Source: Candidatus Coprousia avicola (lineage in GTDB: Bacteria > Actinomycetota > Coriobacteriia > Coriobacteriales > Coriobacteriaceae). From it: a DNA stretch of 41,804 nucleotides. Shown one piece after another: positions 32,724 to 40,040 of this stretch (position 1 is the first letter of the stretch; each line of letters begins with the position of its first letter). The notes under the pieces are model-generated. The model worked only from the letters and a program-made list of their open reading frames with translations, had not been told where the DNA came from and searched no databases. A program made the translations under genes and the position numbers. The stretch lies in assembly GCA_018715125.1 (NCBI GenBank), contig DVMF01000047.1, positions 1 through 41,804 of the forward strand. Direction: 5' to 3'.

Positions 32724-34490
32724 TCAACCTTGAGATGCATCGCCTGCGCTGCGGCGCGGGCGGACCCACGCGAGAATCCCCTCGGCATCGTTCACAGAAA
32801 CATCGCGCAGGACCAGGTCGCCCAGTGCGGCAGTCCTCGCGACATACGTCGCAACCCGTACCCGGCGCTGAAGCGGGGACTCCGAAGCCGTCACATGTTG
32901 CAAACGGGAGCGGGGTACCACCTCGGTCCAGCGCTTGATGCCGCCTACGACCATCACGAGGCGCGTGCGGTCGTGCCCGATGCGGCTGTCGCGATACCGG
33001 AGCACGGCTCCCACCACCATGCGCAGAGCGATCGCGACGCCCACCACGCCGAACACGACGGCGAGCGCCTGGCGCAGAGTGGCCCACGGCTCCCCCGACG
33101 GCAGAGCGCCTCCCGCAAGCGCGCACGAGCCCGCAAGCGCCGCGGCAAGAAGCACCGCCTTCGCGCTCGTGCGGACCGCCAGCCGCCGCGCCGCCGCTCG
33201 CGGAAGCCGCGCCAGATCCGACGCGCGCGGCGCTCCGGCAAATTCGGGGACGATGGCCTCCAGAAACGCATCGAGCTCGGACATGCGTATAAACGGGTGC
33301 AGGACCATGCCATCTGCCGTCGACGATTCGTCCGATGAGCCGATGCTCCCCACCACCGACGCCCGCACCTCCGCATAGCCCAAAAGTTGGCGCACCAGTC
33401 CCTGTCGGATGCGGAGGGACTGGATGCGCTCGGAGGCCACCGCATGCGACGTGCGGCCGAGCAGCCCGCGCTCGACCGTGATGCGCCCGCCCCGGCGCTC
33501 GGCACGGTACCCCGCGAAGCTGATCAGGCTGATAGCGAACGAGATCGCAAACCCTATGATCAGCGACAGCGCGAGCAGCAAACCCGCTACGGCGGCGAGC
33601 AGTGCTATAGGGAGCGCCGCGATATCCCCGGCCGCCTCCGAGAGGTTAACGAGCCGGCTCTCCTGCAAAAAGTTGATGCCCTGAACGATGAGGATGAGAA
33701 ACGCCGCCGCCTGCGCGATGACGCGCGTCTCGGTGAGCGCGGCGAGCACGAGGCGAGCGGGCGCCAGCGTAACGCAGGCGTCCGGCGCCTTATCGGGCGT
33801 ATCGCAGGCAGGGGTAGGGTCGACTGGCGAATCGCCCGTCGCCTGCCGCGCGGACATTCCCTCGACCGCAGGGGCCAAATCCTGCCCCGCAAGCGCCGCC
33901 GCCTTGCGCCGGAACAGCTCCTCGCGCAACGACTCGGCGACGCCCGCCTGCAGGCCCTTGATGCTCGTCACCTGGCCCTCGGTATCGGCGGCACCCGTGT
34001 CCAGATCGAGCGTCATGATCCCCAACACGCGCTCCATCAGGCTCGAGGACATGTTGACGGTGTGGATGTGCTCGTAGGGGACCTGCAGCCGCCTGGCGTT
34101 CACCAAACCGCTGCACAGCATGATGCCCGCATCGGTCAGCTCCCAGGTGCGCGTGCGCCACGTCACCACCGCGCTCACCACGCTTGCGGCAATGAGCAGC
34201 GCGGCGCCGGCGGCGATACCGGGAAGCTCCTCCACCACGTCGCCGCCGATCACCCTGACGATCGCCACGAGCGACACGCCCAGGGCGACGCCCAGACCGC
34301 TCACGGCACCCGTCACGAGCGAGAGCGGGCTACCGCGGTGCACGCCTTCGAGCGCTGGGTTCGGCGCCTCAAACAACGATCGCCCCGGGTTCGCCATGCG
34401 CTCGACATCGTGCCAGCGTTCGCTCTCGCGATGCCCTCTCGCAACGTCCTCGCGACGGCCTTCCGCTGCATTCTCGCGCTGCGTCCCCAT
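32724..34490 (-). CDS. YdbT-like bacterial PH domain membrane protein
   Basis: 588 residues from ATG 34490, three bases after the YdbS-like stop; ATG 34397 (MANPGRSLFEAP) is a possible alternative start. It contains repeated helix-pair plus bPH2 units: helices 60-80 and 90-110 followed by TWELTDAGIMLCSGLVNARRLQVPYEHIHT (only part quoted as WELTDAGIMLCSGL), helices 250-275 and 285-325 followed by RITVERGLLGRTSHAVASER, and helices near 437-455 and 470-490 with a third RTRLVMVVGGIKRW copy. This triple layout is YdbT. In B. subtilis YdbS and YdbT contribute to resistance to certain bacteriocins; here that is by analogy. Confidence 0.88.
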   Translation of the reverse strand: MGTQRENAAEGRREDVARGHRESERWHDVERMANPGRSLFEAPNPALEGVHRGSPLSLVTGAVSGLGVALGVSLVAIVRVIGGDVVEELPGIAAGAALLIAASVVSAVVTWRTRTWELTDAGIMLCSGLVNARRLQVPYEHIHTVNMSSSLMERVLGIMTLDLDTGAADTEGQVTSIKGLQAGVAESLREELFRRKAAALAGQDLAPAVEGMSARQATGDSPVDPTPACDTPDKAPDACVTLAPARLVLAALTETRVIAQAAAFLILIVQGINFLQESRLVNLSEAAGDIAALPIALLAAVAGLLLALSLIIGFAISFAISLISFAGYRAERRGGRITVERGLLGRTSHAVASERIQSLRIRQGLVRQLLGYAEVRASVVGSIGSSDESSTADGMVLHPFIRMSELDAFLEAIVPEFAGAPRASDLARLPRAAARRLAVRTSAKAVLLAAALAGSCALAGGALPSGEPWATLRQALAVVFGVVGVAIALRMVVGAVLRYRDSRIGHDRTRLVMVVGGIKRWTEVVPRSRLQHVTASESPLQRRVRVATYVARTAALGDLVLRDVSVNDAEGILAWVRPRRSAGDASQG

Positions 34491-34493
34491 AGC

Positions 34494-34970
34494 CTACACG
34501 TCCTCTTGGGCAAGCCGGGCGAGCTCGGCCACGCGGTCGCGCAGACGGCTCGCATCCGCCTCGTCGAGCCCGGGAATCTCAAAGCTCTCGCCCGCCGTAG
34601 AGATGCGCACCGCCGCCAGGCCGTGCGCCTTGAGAAACGGCCCCTGACGGGTTTCGACGTGCTGCACGCGCACGAGCGGCACAATGACGCGCTTTTTGAC
34701 GAAGACGCCGTGGTACAGGTCGACATCGGTGGGCGTCACGTCAAAGCGCCATGTGGCGTACTCCACGCGCGGGCTGATCGCCATGTCAGCAAGTTCGATA
34801 ACGAGCAACACGCCGCACGCGGCAAGCGGGATGACGAGGGGACCGTTGAAGTGGCGCACGATCAGGGTGGCAACGGCGCCCGCCGCCACGGTTCCCGCCA
34901 TGAGCGCGAGCGAGCTCGCATACCAGACGCGCAGCATGCGCGGGTCCAAGCGGTGTGAAGGGTGCTCCAT
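34494..34970 (-). CDS. YdbS-like bacterial PH domain membrane protein
   Basis: 158 residues from ATG 34970, with GGAGG six bases upstream. Two helices (16-36 and 44-62) are followed by one bPH2 domain: ATWRFDVTPTDVDLYHGVFV, then VPLVRVQHVETRQGPFLKAHG and AVRISTAGESFEIPGL. It is the usual single-domain partner of the YdbT-like protein in a two-gene operon. Its promoter region overlaps the divergent XRE control region (34971-35251). Confidence 0.9.
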   Translation of the reverse strand: MEHPSHRLDPRMLRVWYASSLALMAGTVAAGAVATLIVRHFNGPLVIPLAACGVLLVIELADMAISPRVEYATWRFDVTPTDVDLYHGVFVKKRVIVPLVRVQHVETRQGPFLKAHGLAAVRISTAGESFEIPGLDEADASRLRDRVAELARLAQEDV

Positions 34971-35153
34971 GGGCGGCCTCCGCTCCTTGGGGGCATTCGA
35001 GCAGTGCTATTCTTAAGGATGATAGCACCCCCCCCCGAGCGAAAGACAACCGCAGCACCCAAAGGCGCCGCTCCGCCCCTCATGCGCGCCGCCCGCTTGC
35101 AGCGCACGCATCGTTGCCGGATGCCTGCAGTAACGTGAATCACACCGGTATTA

Positions 35154-35217
35154 TGCAAAGTCTGCTTGTCATTAGTTGCAAAGTATACTATGCTTGTCTT
35201 GCAAAGCACGCTTTGCA
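35154..35217 (+). promoter_or_regulatory. Three tandem operators, 23-bp spacing, before a small XRE gene
   Basis: The dyad TGCAAAG-N4-CTTTGCA occurs perfectly at 35200-35217 and in degenerate form (5 of 7 in the right arm) at 35177-35194 and 35154-35171. The left arm TGCAAAG is identical in all three, and they start exactly 23 bp apart. A TATACT -10 hexamer at 35184-35189 lies in the middle copy, so binding would block transcription. Probable autoregulation by the XRE product. Confidence 0.75.
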
Positions 35218-35251
35218 TTGTGCAATCCGGATGCACGGGAAAAGGAGGACT

Positions 35252-35461
35252 ATGAGGAGCCGTATCCGCGAACTCAGGCGAGCGCAGAAACTCAGCCAGG
35301 CAGAACTCGCCGAGGCCGTTGGCACGACGCGTCAGACCATCACCTCCATCGAGGTGGGCAAGTACACCGCGTCGCTCCCGCTCGCCTACAAGATCGCCCG
35401 CTTTTTTGGGCTCACCATCGAAGAGGTCTTCGATTTCTCAGAGATCGACGAGGACCTGTAA
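35252..35461 (+). CDS. Small XRE-family repressor
   Basis: 69 residues from ATG 35252, with AAAGGAGG three bases upstream. A bare helix-turn-helix of the YgzD/plasmid type: MRSRIRELRRAQKLSQAELA, recognition region VGTTRQTITSIEVGKY, ending FFGLTIEEVFDFSE. Such proteins are usually encoded with a downstream membrane protein, as here, and repress their own operon; the three operators upstream agree. The DNA just upstream is AT-richer than the surroundings. Confidence 0.93.
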   Translation: MRSRIRELRRAQKLSQAELAEAVGTTRQTITSIEVGKYTASLPLAYKIARFFGLTIEEVFDFSEIDEDL

Positions 35462-35546
35462 CCGCACGCACAATCATCGCCCGTGCGCGTCGCCTCGCCT
35501 GATTCCATGCGAGGGCGCCCCGACGCGCCGTCAGAGAGGAGCAGAC

Positions 35547-36050
35547 ATGAAAACCACCATCGATACCCTGCGCGAACACGCCAGCACACGCCTCCGGCGC
35601 GAAACCATGTCTGCCGCAGCCATCTGCATCGTACTCGTCATAGGCGGCGCGCTCACCGCGACCGAGAGCCTGCCGGCACTCAGCGGCACCACCAGCACAT
35701 CGGCCTTTCTCTCCGGAGTGGTGATGGGCCTTTGCGCTGTCGCCGCCGTGATCACCATCAAGAATATCGTCAATCTGCGCCGCGCGCTTTCCGACGACCA
35801 GGCGCTGCGTCGTCTCTACGCCAAAGAAAACGACGAGCTCCAAGCCCATATGGAGCGGGAGGTCGCGCGGACGTTCATCCAGATCATGCCCGCGCTCGCC
35901 GTGGTCGCCATCTTTGTCGGAGCGCTCGTGAGCCTCGAAGCCATGGCAGCGGCGGCCGTAACGCTCGTGTTTCTCTCGGTAGCGCTGCTCGTCGTGAAGG
36001 CCGTGTACAAGATGCGTCTGCAAAGCGAGGTCGGTGATGCGGCGGAATAG
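35547..36050 (+). CDS. Multi-pass membrane protein paired with XRE repressor
   Basis: 167 residues from ATG 35547, preceded by AGAGGAG, 85 bases after the repressor gene. Four helices are predicted in two pairs: 22-40 (MSAAAICIVLVIGGALTA), 51-71, 109-130 and 131-152, with a charged cytoplasmic loop (RRALSDDQALRRLYAKENDE). This is the common XRE plus small membrane protein arrangement; the membrane partner's role is not established. The operon ends at the 36092-36133 terminator. Confidence 0.8.
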   Translation: MKTTIDTLREHASTRLRRETMSAAAICIVLVIGGALTATESLPALSGTTSTSAFLSGVVMGLCAVAAVITIKNIVNLRRALSDDQALRRLYAKENDELQAHMEREVARTFIQIMPALAVVAIFVGALVSLEAMAAAAVTLVFLSVALLVVKAVYKMRLQSEVGDAAE

Positions 36051-36091
36051 CGGACAGGTGCCCCTCGAGTCGCAAACCGAGCACCCCATTG

Positions 36092-36133
36092 CGCCCGCCC
36101 CTGTAGGTAGTTCCGTGCAGAGGCGGGCGTTTT
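36092..36133 (+). terminator. Rho-independent terminator of the XRE/membrane operon
   Basis: The stem CGCCCGCC (36092-36099) / GGCGGGCG (36122-36129), extended partly by CTG/CAG inside, is followed by TTTT. Confidence 0.8.
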
Positions 36134-36139
36134 CCCAAG

Positions 36140-36931
36140 CTATACCAGGTACGCCTCGAGCGCTTTGACGAGAAACTCCGTCGCACCCGCGCCGACGGCG
36201 CCGTCGTAGTACGCGCGAAAGCGGTCGTCGGCAAGATACATCCGCGCCAGTCCGCGGTGCGCTTCGGGCGTATAGCGGCCCGCGCCCCAATGACCCTGGA
36301 TCCACCGCGCGTGCATGCGTGCGAGCTCCATCGCCTCCGCACCCGCAGGATCGCCTGTCTCCATGGCGAGGGCGAGCTGCCGGTTAATCTCCTCCCCCAA
36401 TCGCTCCAGCGCATCCCACTCGCCGCGCGATGTGGAGCGCATCCGCTCGTTCGCCGCATCCACCGCATCGTCACCCCAGCGCGCTCGTGCCTCGCGTCCA
36501 AACGCCCGCTCGTTCGCCTCGATCTTCTCGCCCTTTAGCGCCTCAAAGGCGTCGCTCTCGTTCATCTGCTCAATCCTTTCTAAGGAGGCGATCGCCGCTT
36601 TCGTGCGGTCAATCGCCTCGTCCAGTGAATCCCTCTGCGCGCTCAGAGTGAGAAGGTGCGCATGGAGCACGTGACGAAGATCGCCCCCTGCACTAGCCAG
36701 CAAACTATGAATCGTCGCCACCGACAGGCCGCACGCCCGCATGGACAAGATGCTTGCGAGGCGCTTCGCATCGCGCGCGGTGTACAAACGATAGCCATTC
36801 TCCGAGCGTGAAGGACACAGCAGGCCCTCTTCCTCGTAGTACCTGAGCGTCCGAGCACTCACGCCGGCGAGCTCTGCCAGCTGGCCCACAGCATAGTACA
36901 CGTCATCGCGCCCAGCCTTCGCTTTGACCAT
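36140..36931 (-). CDS. MerR-family regulator with TipAS ligand-binding domain
   Basis: 263 residues from ATG 36931, with AAGGAGG six bases upstream. Residues 10-80 are the MerR winged helix (YAVGQLAELAGVSARTLRYY, then NGYRLYTARDAKRL). A coiled coil (90-125) follows, and residues 130-255 match TipAS, an antibiotic-recognition globin-like domain (WGDDAVDAANERM, AMELARMHARWIQGHW, YLADDRFRAYYDG). In Streptomyces TipA, TipAS binds thiopeptides. Here it probably senses a toxic compound and activates its own promoter. No resistance gene is adjacent except perhaps the upstream nucleotidyltransferase-like gene. Confidence 0.92.
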   Translation of the reverse strand: MVKAKAGRDDVYYAVGQLAELAGVSARTLRYYEEEGLLCPSRSENGYRLYTARDAKRLASILSMRACGLSVATIHSLLASAGGDLRHVLHAHLLTLSAQRDSLDEAIDRTKAAIASLERIEQMNESDAFEALKGEKIEANERAFGREARARWGDDAVDAANERMRSTSRGEWDALERLGEEINRQLALAMETGDPAGAEAMELARMHARWIQGHWGAGRYTPEAHRGLARMYLADDRFRAYYDGAVGAGATEFLVKALEAYLV

Positions 36932-36950
36932 GTCGCACCTCCTTGCGAAC

Positions 36951-36981
36951 ATAGTGCACCTTGCCGTGGCGGAAAGGTCAA
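36951..36981 (-). promoter_or_regulatory. MerR-type promoter with 19-bp spacer
   Basis: On the minus strand TTGACC (36981-36976) and CACTAT (36956-36951) are separated by 19 bases, the overlong spacer typical of MerR-activated promoters. The spacer contains ACCTT and AAGGT as an inverted repeat beginning in the -35 region. It fits autoregulation of the TipAS-MerR gene. Confidence 0.5.
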
Positions 36982-36995
36982 GGGGCGATTGCACC

Positions 36996-37709
36996 TTACG
37001 ACGAGTGCCCCGCACAGATCACGTCCATGCGCTCAAAGGCCGCGTTCATACGAGACAGGCGCCCGCAATCGCAACCGAGCCGGTCAAGCTCGGCGATATC
37101 GAGCAGGTCTTTCTCTCGGCCGCTCGCCTGCTTTGCAGCGCGACAGGCCTCAAGCGTTGCCATGCCCGTCATCAAACCGCCGGAGCATGCGCGCCGCTCG
37201 ATGAAATCCTCCTCGGCAACATCGTCCACATGCGCCTCGAACAATGCGTCGAACCCCTCGAGCGCGGCAAACGCGGCGCTCCGCTGGCAGAGCGCACCGC
37301 CCGTAAGAGAAAACGGGCAGAAGCTCACGGGCACCCCGTCGATAACCGCACAGAGACCGTAGTCGACGCGGTCGCCGTTGCACATCAGGTCGAGCGAGTC
37401 GAACACCTCGACGCGGTCTCCCCGCCCGGCAAACCAGGCGCGCACCGCGGGCATATCCTCCGCCCGCACCGAGAAATCGACATCCCCGTGAAGTCGCCCG
37501 GAGTCTCGCCCGGATACCACCCAGGGAACAAGGCCGCCCATCAAAAACACGCTGCCGGCAAGCGATGGCTCGCCCAAGATCCGCAGCGCCACGGCTTTTG
37601 CCTGGCAACAGGTAACGCTGCGCGGCGCATCAGCACCGAGGTGGCTCGAAGTATCGTTGTCCATGGGACCACTGGCGCCATGTAGGCGCGTCACGTCATG
37701 CTGCTGCAC
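36996..37709 (-). CDS. Nucleotidyltransferase-like protein
   Basis: 237 residues if started at GTG 37709, which has GAGAGG about seven bases upstream; ATG 37664 (MDNDTSSHLG) is the alternative but lacks a ribosome site. Motif FLMGGLVPWVVSGR followed by HGDVDFSV is the G-G plus h-D-h-D signature of the polymerase-beta-like nucleotidyltransferase fold, and the C-terminal GREKDLLDIAELDRL is the KDxxDIxxL segment common in that group, which includes aminoglycoside nucleotidyltransferases and AbiEii-type toxins. No antitoxin partner is adjacent on this strand. Function is open. Confidence 0.65.
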   Translation of the reverse strand: MQQHDVTRLHGASGPMDNDTSSHLGADAPRSVTCCQAKAVALRILGEPSLAGSVFLMGGLVPWVVSGRDSGRLHGDVDFSVRAEDMPAVRAWFAGRGDRVEVFDSLDLMCNGDRVDYGLCAVIDGVPVSFCPFSLTGGALCQRSAAFAALEGFDALFEAHVDDVAEEDFIERRACSGGLMTGMATLEACRAAKQASGREKDLLDIAELDRLGCDCGRLSRMNAAFERMDVICAGHSS

Positions 37710-38040
37710 GATGCATCCTCTCTCCGATAAAGGCGCGCGAAACCAGGGGCCCTTGCCCCGCCATGCAGCCTTTTGCGTACAAGCTCGAACCGGATTTAGA
37801 GGATGGTCGTCACAGGTGCCTCCCAACGCAGGGGAACAGTAGCCCCATGCTAACACGAAAACGACGGGACGAAGTCCCCTATAGAGCAGCCGCGCTACTC
37901 GCCAGTGGCAACTCGACGTCGACGCCCGCGTTCTTTCGCGTTCGCATATGCTCTCAAGAACACGCTCTTGATTTATGCGTTCGCATAAATCACACTTACA
38001 TATGCCTGCTCTTTTGCGTTCGCATAAACTGGAGGGATAT
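37710..38040. other. 331-base divergent region between the nucleotidyltransferase and hip genes
   Basis: It contains the three hipB1 operators (37933-38028) and a small GGGAC-GAA-GTCCC hairpin near 37868-37880. Base composition becomes AT-richer from about 37930. No further coding sequence is supported. Confidence 0.5.
37933..38028 (+). promoter_or_regulatory. Three operators of hipB1 at exact 39-bp spacing
   Basis: The element TTTATGCG-TT-CGCATAAA is perfect at 37972-37989; it recurs at 38011-38028 (16 of 18) and 37933-37950 (13 of 18), with the core GCGTTCGCATA identical in all. The cores start at 37938, 37977 and 38016, i.e. 39 bp apart. The last copy ends 12 bases before the hipB1 ATG, just ahead of GGAGG. 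The pattern suits cooperative autorepression by a dimeric HipB. Confidence 0.85.
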
Positions 38041-38256
38041 ATGCCGGCAATTCTCACCTCTCGCGAGCTTGGAAACATCATGAGGACCGAACGGAAACGC
38101 CAAGGGCTGACGCAAGCGGAGCTCGCCGGACTCTGCGGCGTCGGCATCACCTTCCTCTCCCAGCTTGAGAACGGCAAGGAGACCGCCGAGTTAGGAAAAA
38201 CGCTAACGGTGCTCACGACACTTGGACTAGACGTTTTCATAGAAAGGAGGGGCTAA
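38041..38256 (+). CDS. hipB: HipB-type antitoxin/repressor 1
   Basis: 71 residues from ATG 38041, with GGAGG preceding. It is the compact HipB/Y4mF helix-turn-helix: IMRTERKRQGLTQAELAGLC, GVGITFLSQLENGKETAELG, and a C-terminal strand LGLDVFIERRG used for dimerisation in HipB. HipB binds HipA, neutralises it and represses the operon. The stop overlaps (TAATG) the start of a short HipA N-terminal fragment. It is followed only by that fragment and then a second hipB, so its own kinase partner seems lost or replaced. Confidence 0.88.
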   Translation: MPAILTSRELGNIMRTERKRQGLTQAELAGLCGVGITFLSQLENGKETAELGKTLTVLTTLGLDVFIERRG

Positions 38257-38354
38257 TGGGAGACGTTCTCAACGTTTCTTTGCTCTCCTATCGTGAACCG
38301 CATGTCGTGGGAACCATACGCATTCATTCCACACATAATCTTACGTATATGTAA
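38256..38354 (+). pseudogene. HipA N-terminal fragment (32 codons), remnant or mini-protein
   Basis: The ATG overlapping the hipB1 stop, with AAAGGAGG seven bases upstream, opens a 32-codon frame: MGDVLNVSLLSYREPHVVGT, then IRIHSTHNLTYM and TAA. The VVGTIRIHSTHNLTY part matches the HipA N-terminal pattern h-V-G-x-h-x(6-8)-h-x-F/Y and aligns with LVGSLVFSQGELRFTY of the intact HipA 430 bases downstream. The coupled start is exactly where hipA should begin after hipB. It is either the stub of a hipA replaced by the hipB2-hipA module, or a very short HipS-like regulatory peptide. The third, degenerate hipB2 operator overlaps its end. Confidence 0.65.
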
Positions 38355-38435
38355 TCTTTTGGCAGAGCAGCACATTTTCTTACCTATAGGTAAGAATCAC
38401 ATCCCAACTATACTATTCTTACCTATAGGTAAGAA
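38338..38435 (+). promoter_or_regulatory. Three operators of hipB2 at exact 39-bp spacing
   Basis: The perfect 20-bp palindrome TTCTTACCTATAGGTAAGAA occurs at 38377-38396 and 38416-38435. A degenerate copy (14 of 20) lies at 38338-38357, again exactly 39 bp upstream. A TATACT -10 hexamer at 38409-38414 sits between the two perfect copies. The last copy ends 13 bases before the hipB2 ATG, the same geometry as at hipB1 but with an unrelated sequence. Confidence 0.88.
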
Positions 38436-38448
38436 TAGGAGGATTGCC

Positions 38449-38694
38449 ATGGCACGATGCGCACCCATGCAAAGGGCGCCGATTTTTCAAGCAAGCGATC
38501 TTGGCGACCTACTTAGAGCGCGACGAAAATACCTCGGATACACGCAGGAGCAAGTCGCCGCATTCATGGGCTGCAGCCCTCGCCTTATAGGAGAAATAGA
38601 ACACGGCCGTGGTACTGTCGGTATTCAAAAGATCATCGACCTTGCTAACGGCCTCGGTGTCGATATCTTTGCGATACCAAGGGGACAGCGATGA
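38449..38694 (+). CDS. hipB: HipB-type antitoxin/repressor 2
   Basis: 81 residues from ATG 38449, with AGGAGG six bases upstream. After a 17-residue lead, LGDLLRARRKYLGYTQEQVA, then FMGCSPRLIGEIEHGRGTVG and ANGLGVDIFAIPRGQR give the HipB fold; the recognition helix differs fully from that of hipB1, in keeping with its different operator. Its TGA overlaps the hipA ATG by four bases, so this is the direct antitoxin of the kinase encoded downstream. Confidence 0.87.
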   Translation: MARCAPMQRAPIFQASDLGDLLRARRKYLGYTQEQVAAFMGCSPRLIGEIEHGRGTVGIQKIIDLANGLGVDIFAIPRGQR

Positions 38695-39968
38695 ACGTAC
38701 TTTATATCTTTCGAGAATGGGAAAGCGCATACCAGCTCGTCGGTTCGCTTGTGTTTTCGCAAGGTGAGCTTCGGTTCACATATGCGGATAGCTATCTCTC
38801 CTCAGCAGCCGCACGCCCTATTTCCCTCTCCTTACCCCTACAGGATGCGACGTTCTTTTCGAACGAGGCGGCACCCTTCTTTTCGGGCCTTGCGCCCGAA
38901 GGCGATATGAAGCGACTTCTCGCCGAATCGATTCATTCAAGCTCATTTGCCGCCATGCTCAGGCGCCTCAACAACGAATCAATTGGTGGTCTGATTTTCA
39001 ATACGGAACCAGAGGTCGAAGGTGAGCACGCTTCTTACCGGCCCCTCGAAGAACTTGATTTGATTCGCTTGCGCGACGAGCCTCGTACAGCGGCGTTTGA
39101 AATGAGCATGAGCTCTCGCCTGTCACTTTCTGGCGCTCAGAGCAAGGCGGGGCTCTATTGTGCCGAGAGCACGACGGGCCGAACCTGGTATCTTCCCGAC
39201 TCGACTGCCCCCTCCACGCATATTGTGAAAACGCCCCAAAAAGTCTTTCCCGATCAAACGCTTAATGAGGCGCTATGCCTCGAAACAGCAAGGAGATGCG
39301 GTTTTGACACGGCAGATTGGGAGCTTTTGAATCTGGATGGAGGAGAGCCGCTGCTTGCCGTCCGTCGCTTTGACCGAACGTTCCCCGATGATCCGGATAA
39401 GCACATCAGCGGCCTGCCCGCCCCTAGACGGTTGCACCAAGAAGACTTCTGCCAAGCATCGCTTCTCATGCCCGAAATGAAATATGAGCCAACCGGCGGT
39501 AATTACGCAAGTCGTTGCGGGACGATACTTTCCCGTGCTTCGAGCAATCCGTTTGGCGATCGCGCGTTCTTCTTGCAAGCTCTGTATTTCGACTACCTTA
39601 TTGGAAACTGCGACAACCATCTCAAGAATCATGCCATGCTCTGGGACGAGACCTGGAGAACTTGCGAGCTGGCACCGCTGTACGACATCACGTGCACGAC
39701 CATCTATCCGAGCATCGAGGCCGAAATGGGCGTCTCGCTTTGCCCGAGCCGCAAGATCTTCGACGTCACCCCTCATGACATTGTGAGAACCTCACAAGCT
39801 CTAGGTGTTCCTCAAAAACTGGGCGAAAACCTGTATAAAGAGCTCCACGCAGACTTTCCCAAGGCCCTTGACGCGGCTGCGAACCATCTCGCTCAGCTTG
39901 GTTATAACCGTACCGAGTACCTCGTCGAACATATAATAAAAGAGTTCTCCGGCAAAGTGCAGCTATAA
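38691..39968 (+). CDS. hipA: HipA-type serine/threonine kinase toxin
   Basis: 425 residues, start overlapping the hipB2 stop. HipA toxins phosphorylate aminoacyl-tRNA synthetases (GltX in E. coli) and cause growth arrest. The N-terminal subdomain (LVGSLVFSQGELRFTY), the Gly/Ser loop SLSGAQSKAGLY (145-156, including a Ser at the autophosphorylation position), THIVKTP (176-182), VRRFDRT (224-230), catalytic loop NCDNHLKNHAML with Asp308, and APLYDIT with Asp332 are all intact. Near-complete motif agreement suggests an active kinase. GC is clearly lower than in the flanking genes, a sign of transfer. Confidence 0.93.
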   Translation: MNVLYIFREWESAYQLVGSLVFSQGELRFTYADSYLSSAAARPISLSLPLQDATFFSNEAAPFFSGLAPEGDMKRLLAESIHSSSFAAMLRRLNNESIGGLIFNTEPEVEGEHASYRPLEELDLIRLRDEPRTAAFEMSMSSRLSLSGAQSKAGLYCAESTTGRTWYLPDSTAPSTHIVKTPQKVFPDQTLNEALCLETARRCGFDTADWELLNLDGGEPLLAVRRFDRTFPDDPDKHISGLPAPRRLHQEDFCQASLLMPEMKYEPTGGNYASRCGTILSRASSNPFGDRAFFLQALYFDYLIGNCDNHLKNHAMLWDETWRTCELAPLYDITCTTIYPSIEAEMGVSLCPSRKIFDVTPHDIVRTSQALGVPQKLGENLYKELHADFPKALDAAANHLAQLGYNRTEYLVEHIIKEFSGKVQL

Positions 39969-39993
39969 GACATGCCAGCGCTTCATATGCGCA

Positions 39994-40034
39994 GCCGGGG
40001 CATACTGTGTCGAGCATATCCCCGGCCGCGTTTA
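39994..40034 (+). terminator. Possible terminator of the hip operon
   Basis: The stem GCCGGGG (39994-40000) / CCCCGGC (40020-40026) with a 19-base loop (itself bounded by CATA repeats) is followed after GCG by TTTAAAT. The loop is long and the T-run weak. Confidence 0.4.
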
Positions 40035-40040
40035 AATGCG

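Noticed and set aside
38041-39968. hipBST system
   Set aside because: The second small protein is a helix-turn-helix HipB, not an HipS subdomain protein, and the intact HipA retains its N-terminal subdomain, unlike HipT.
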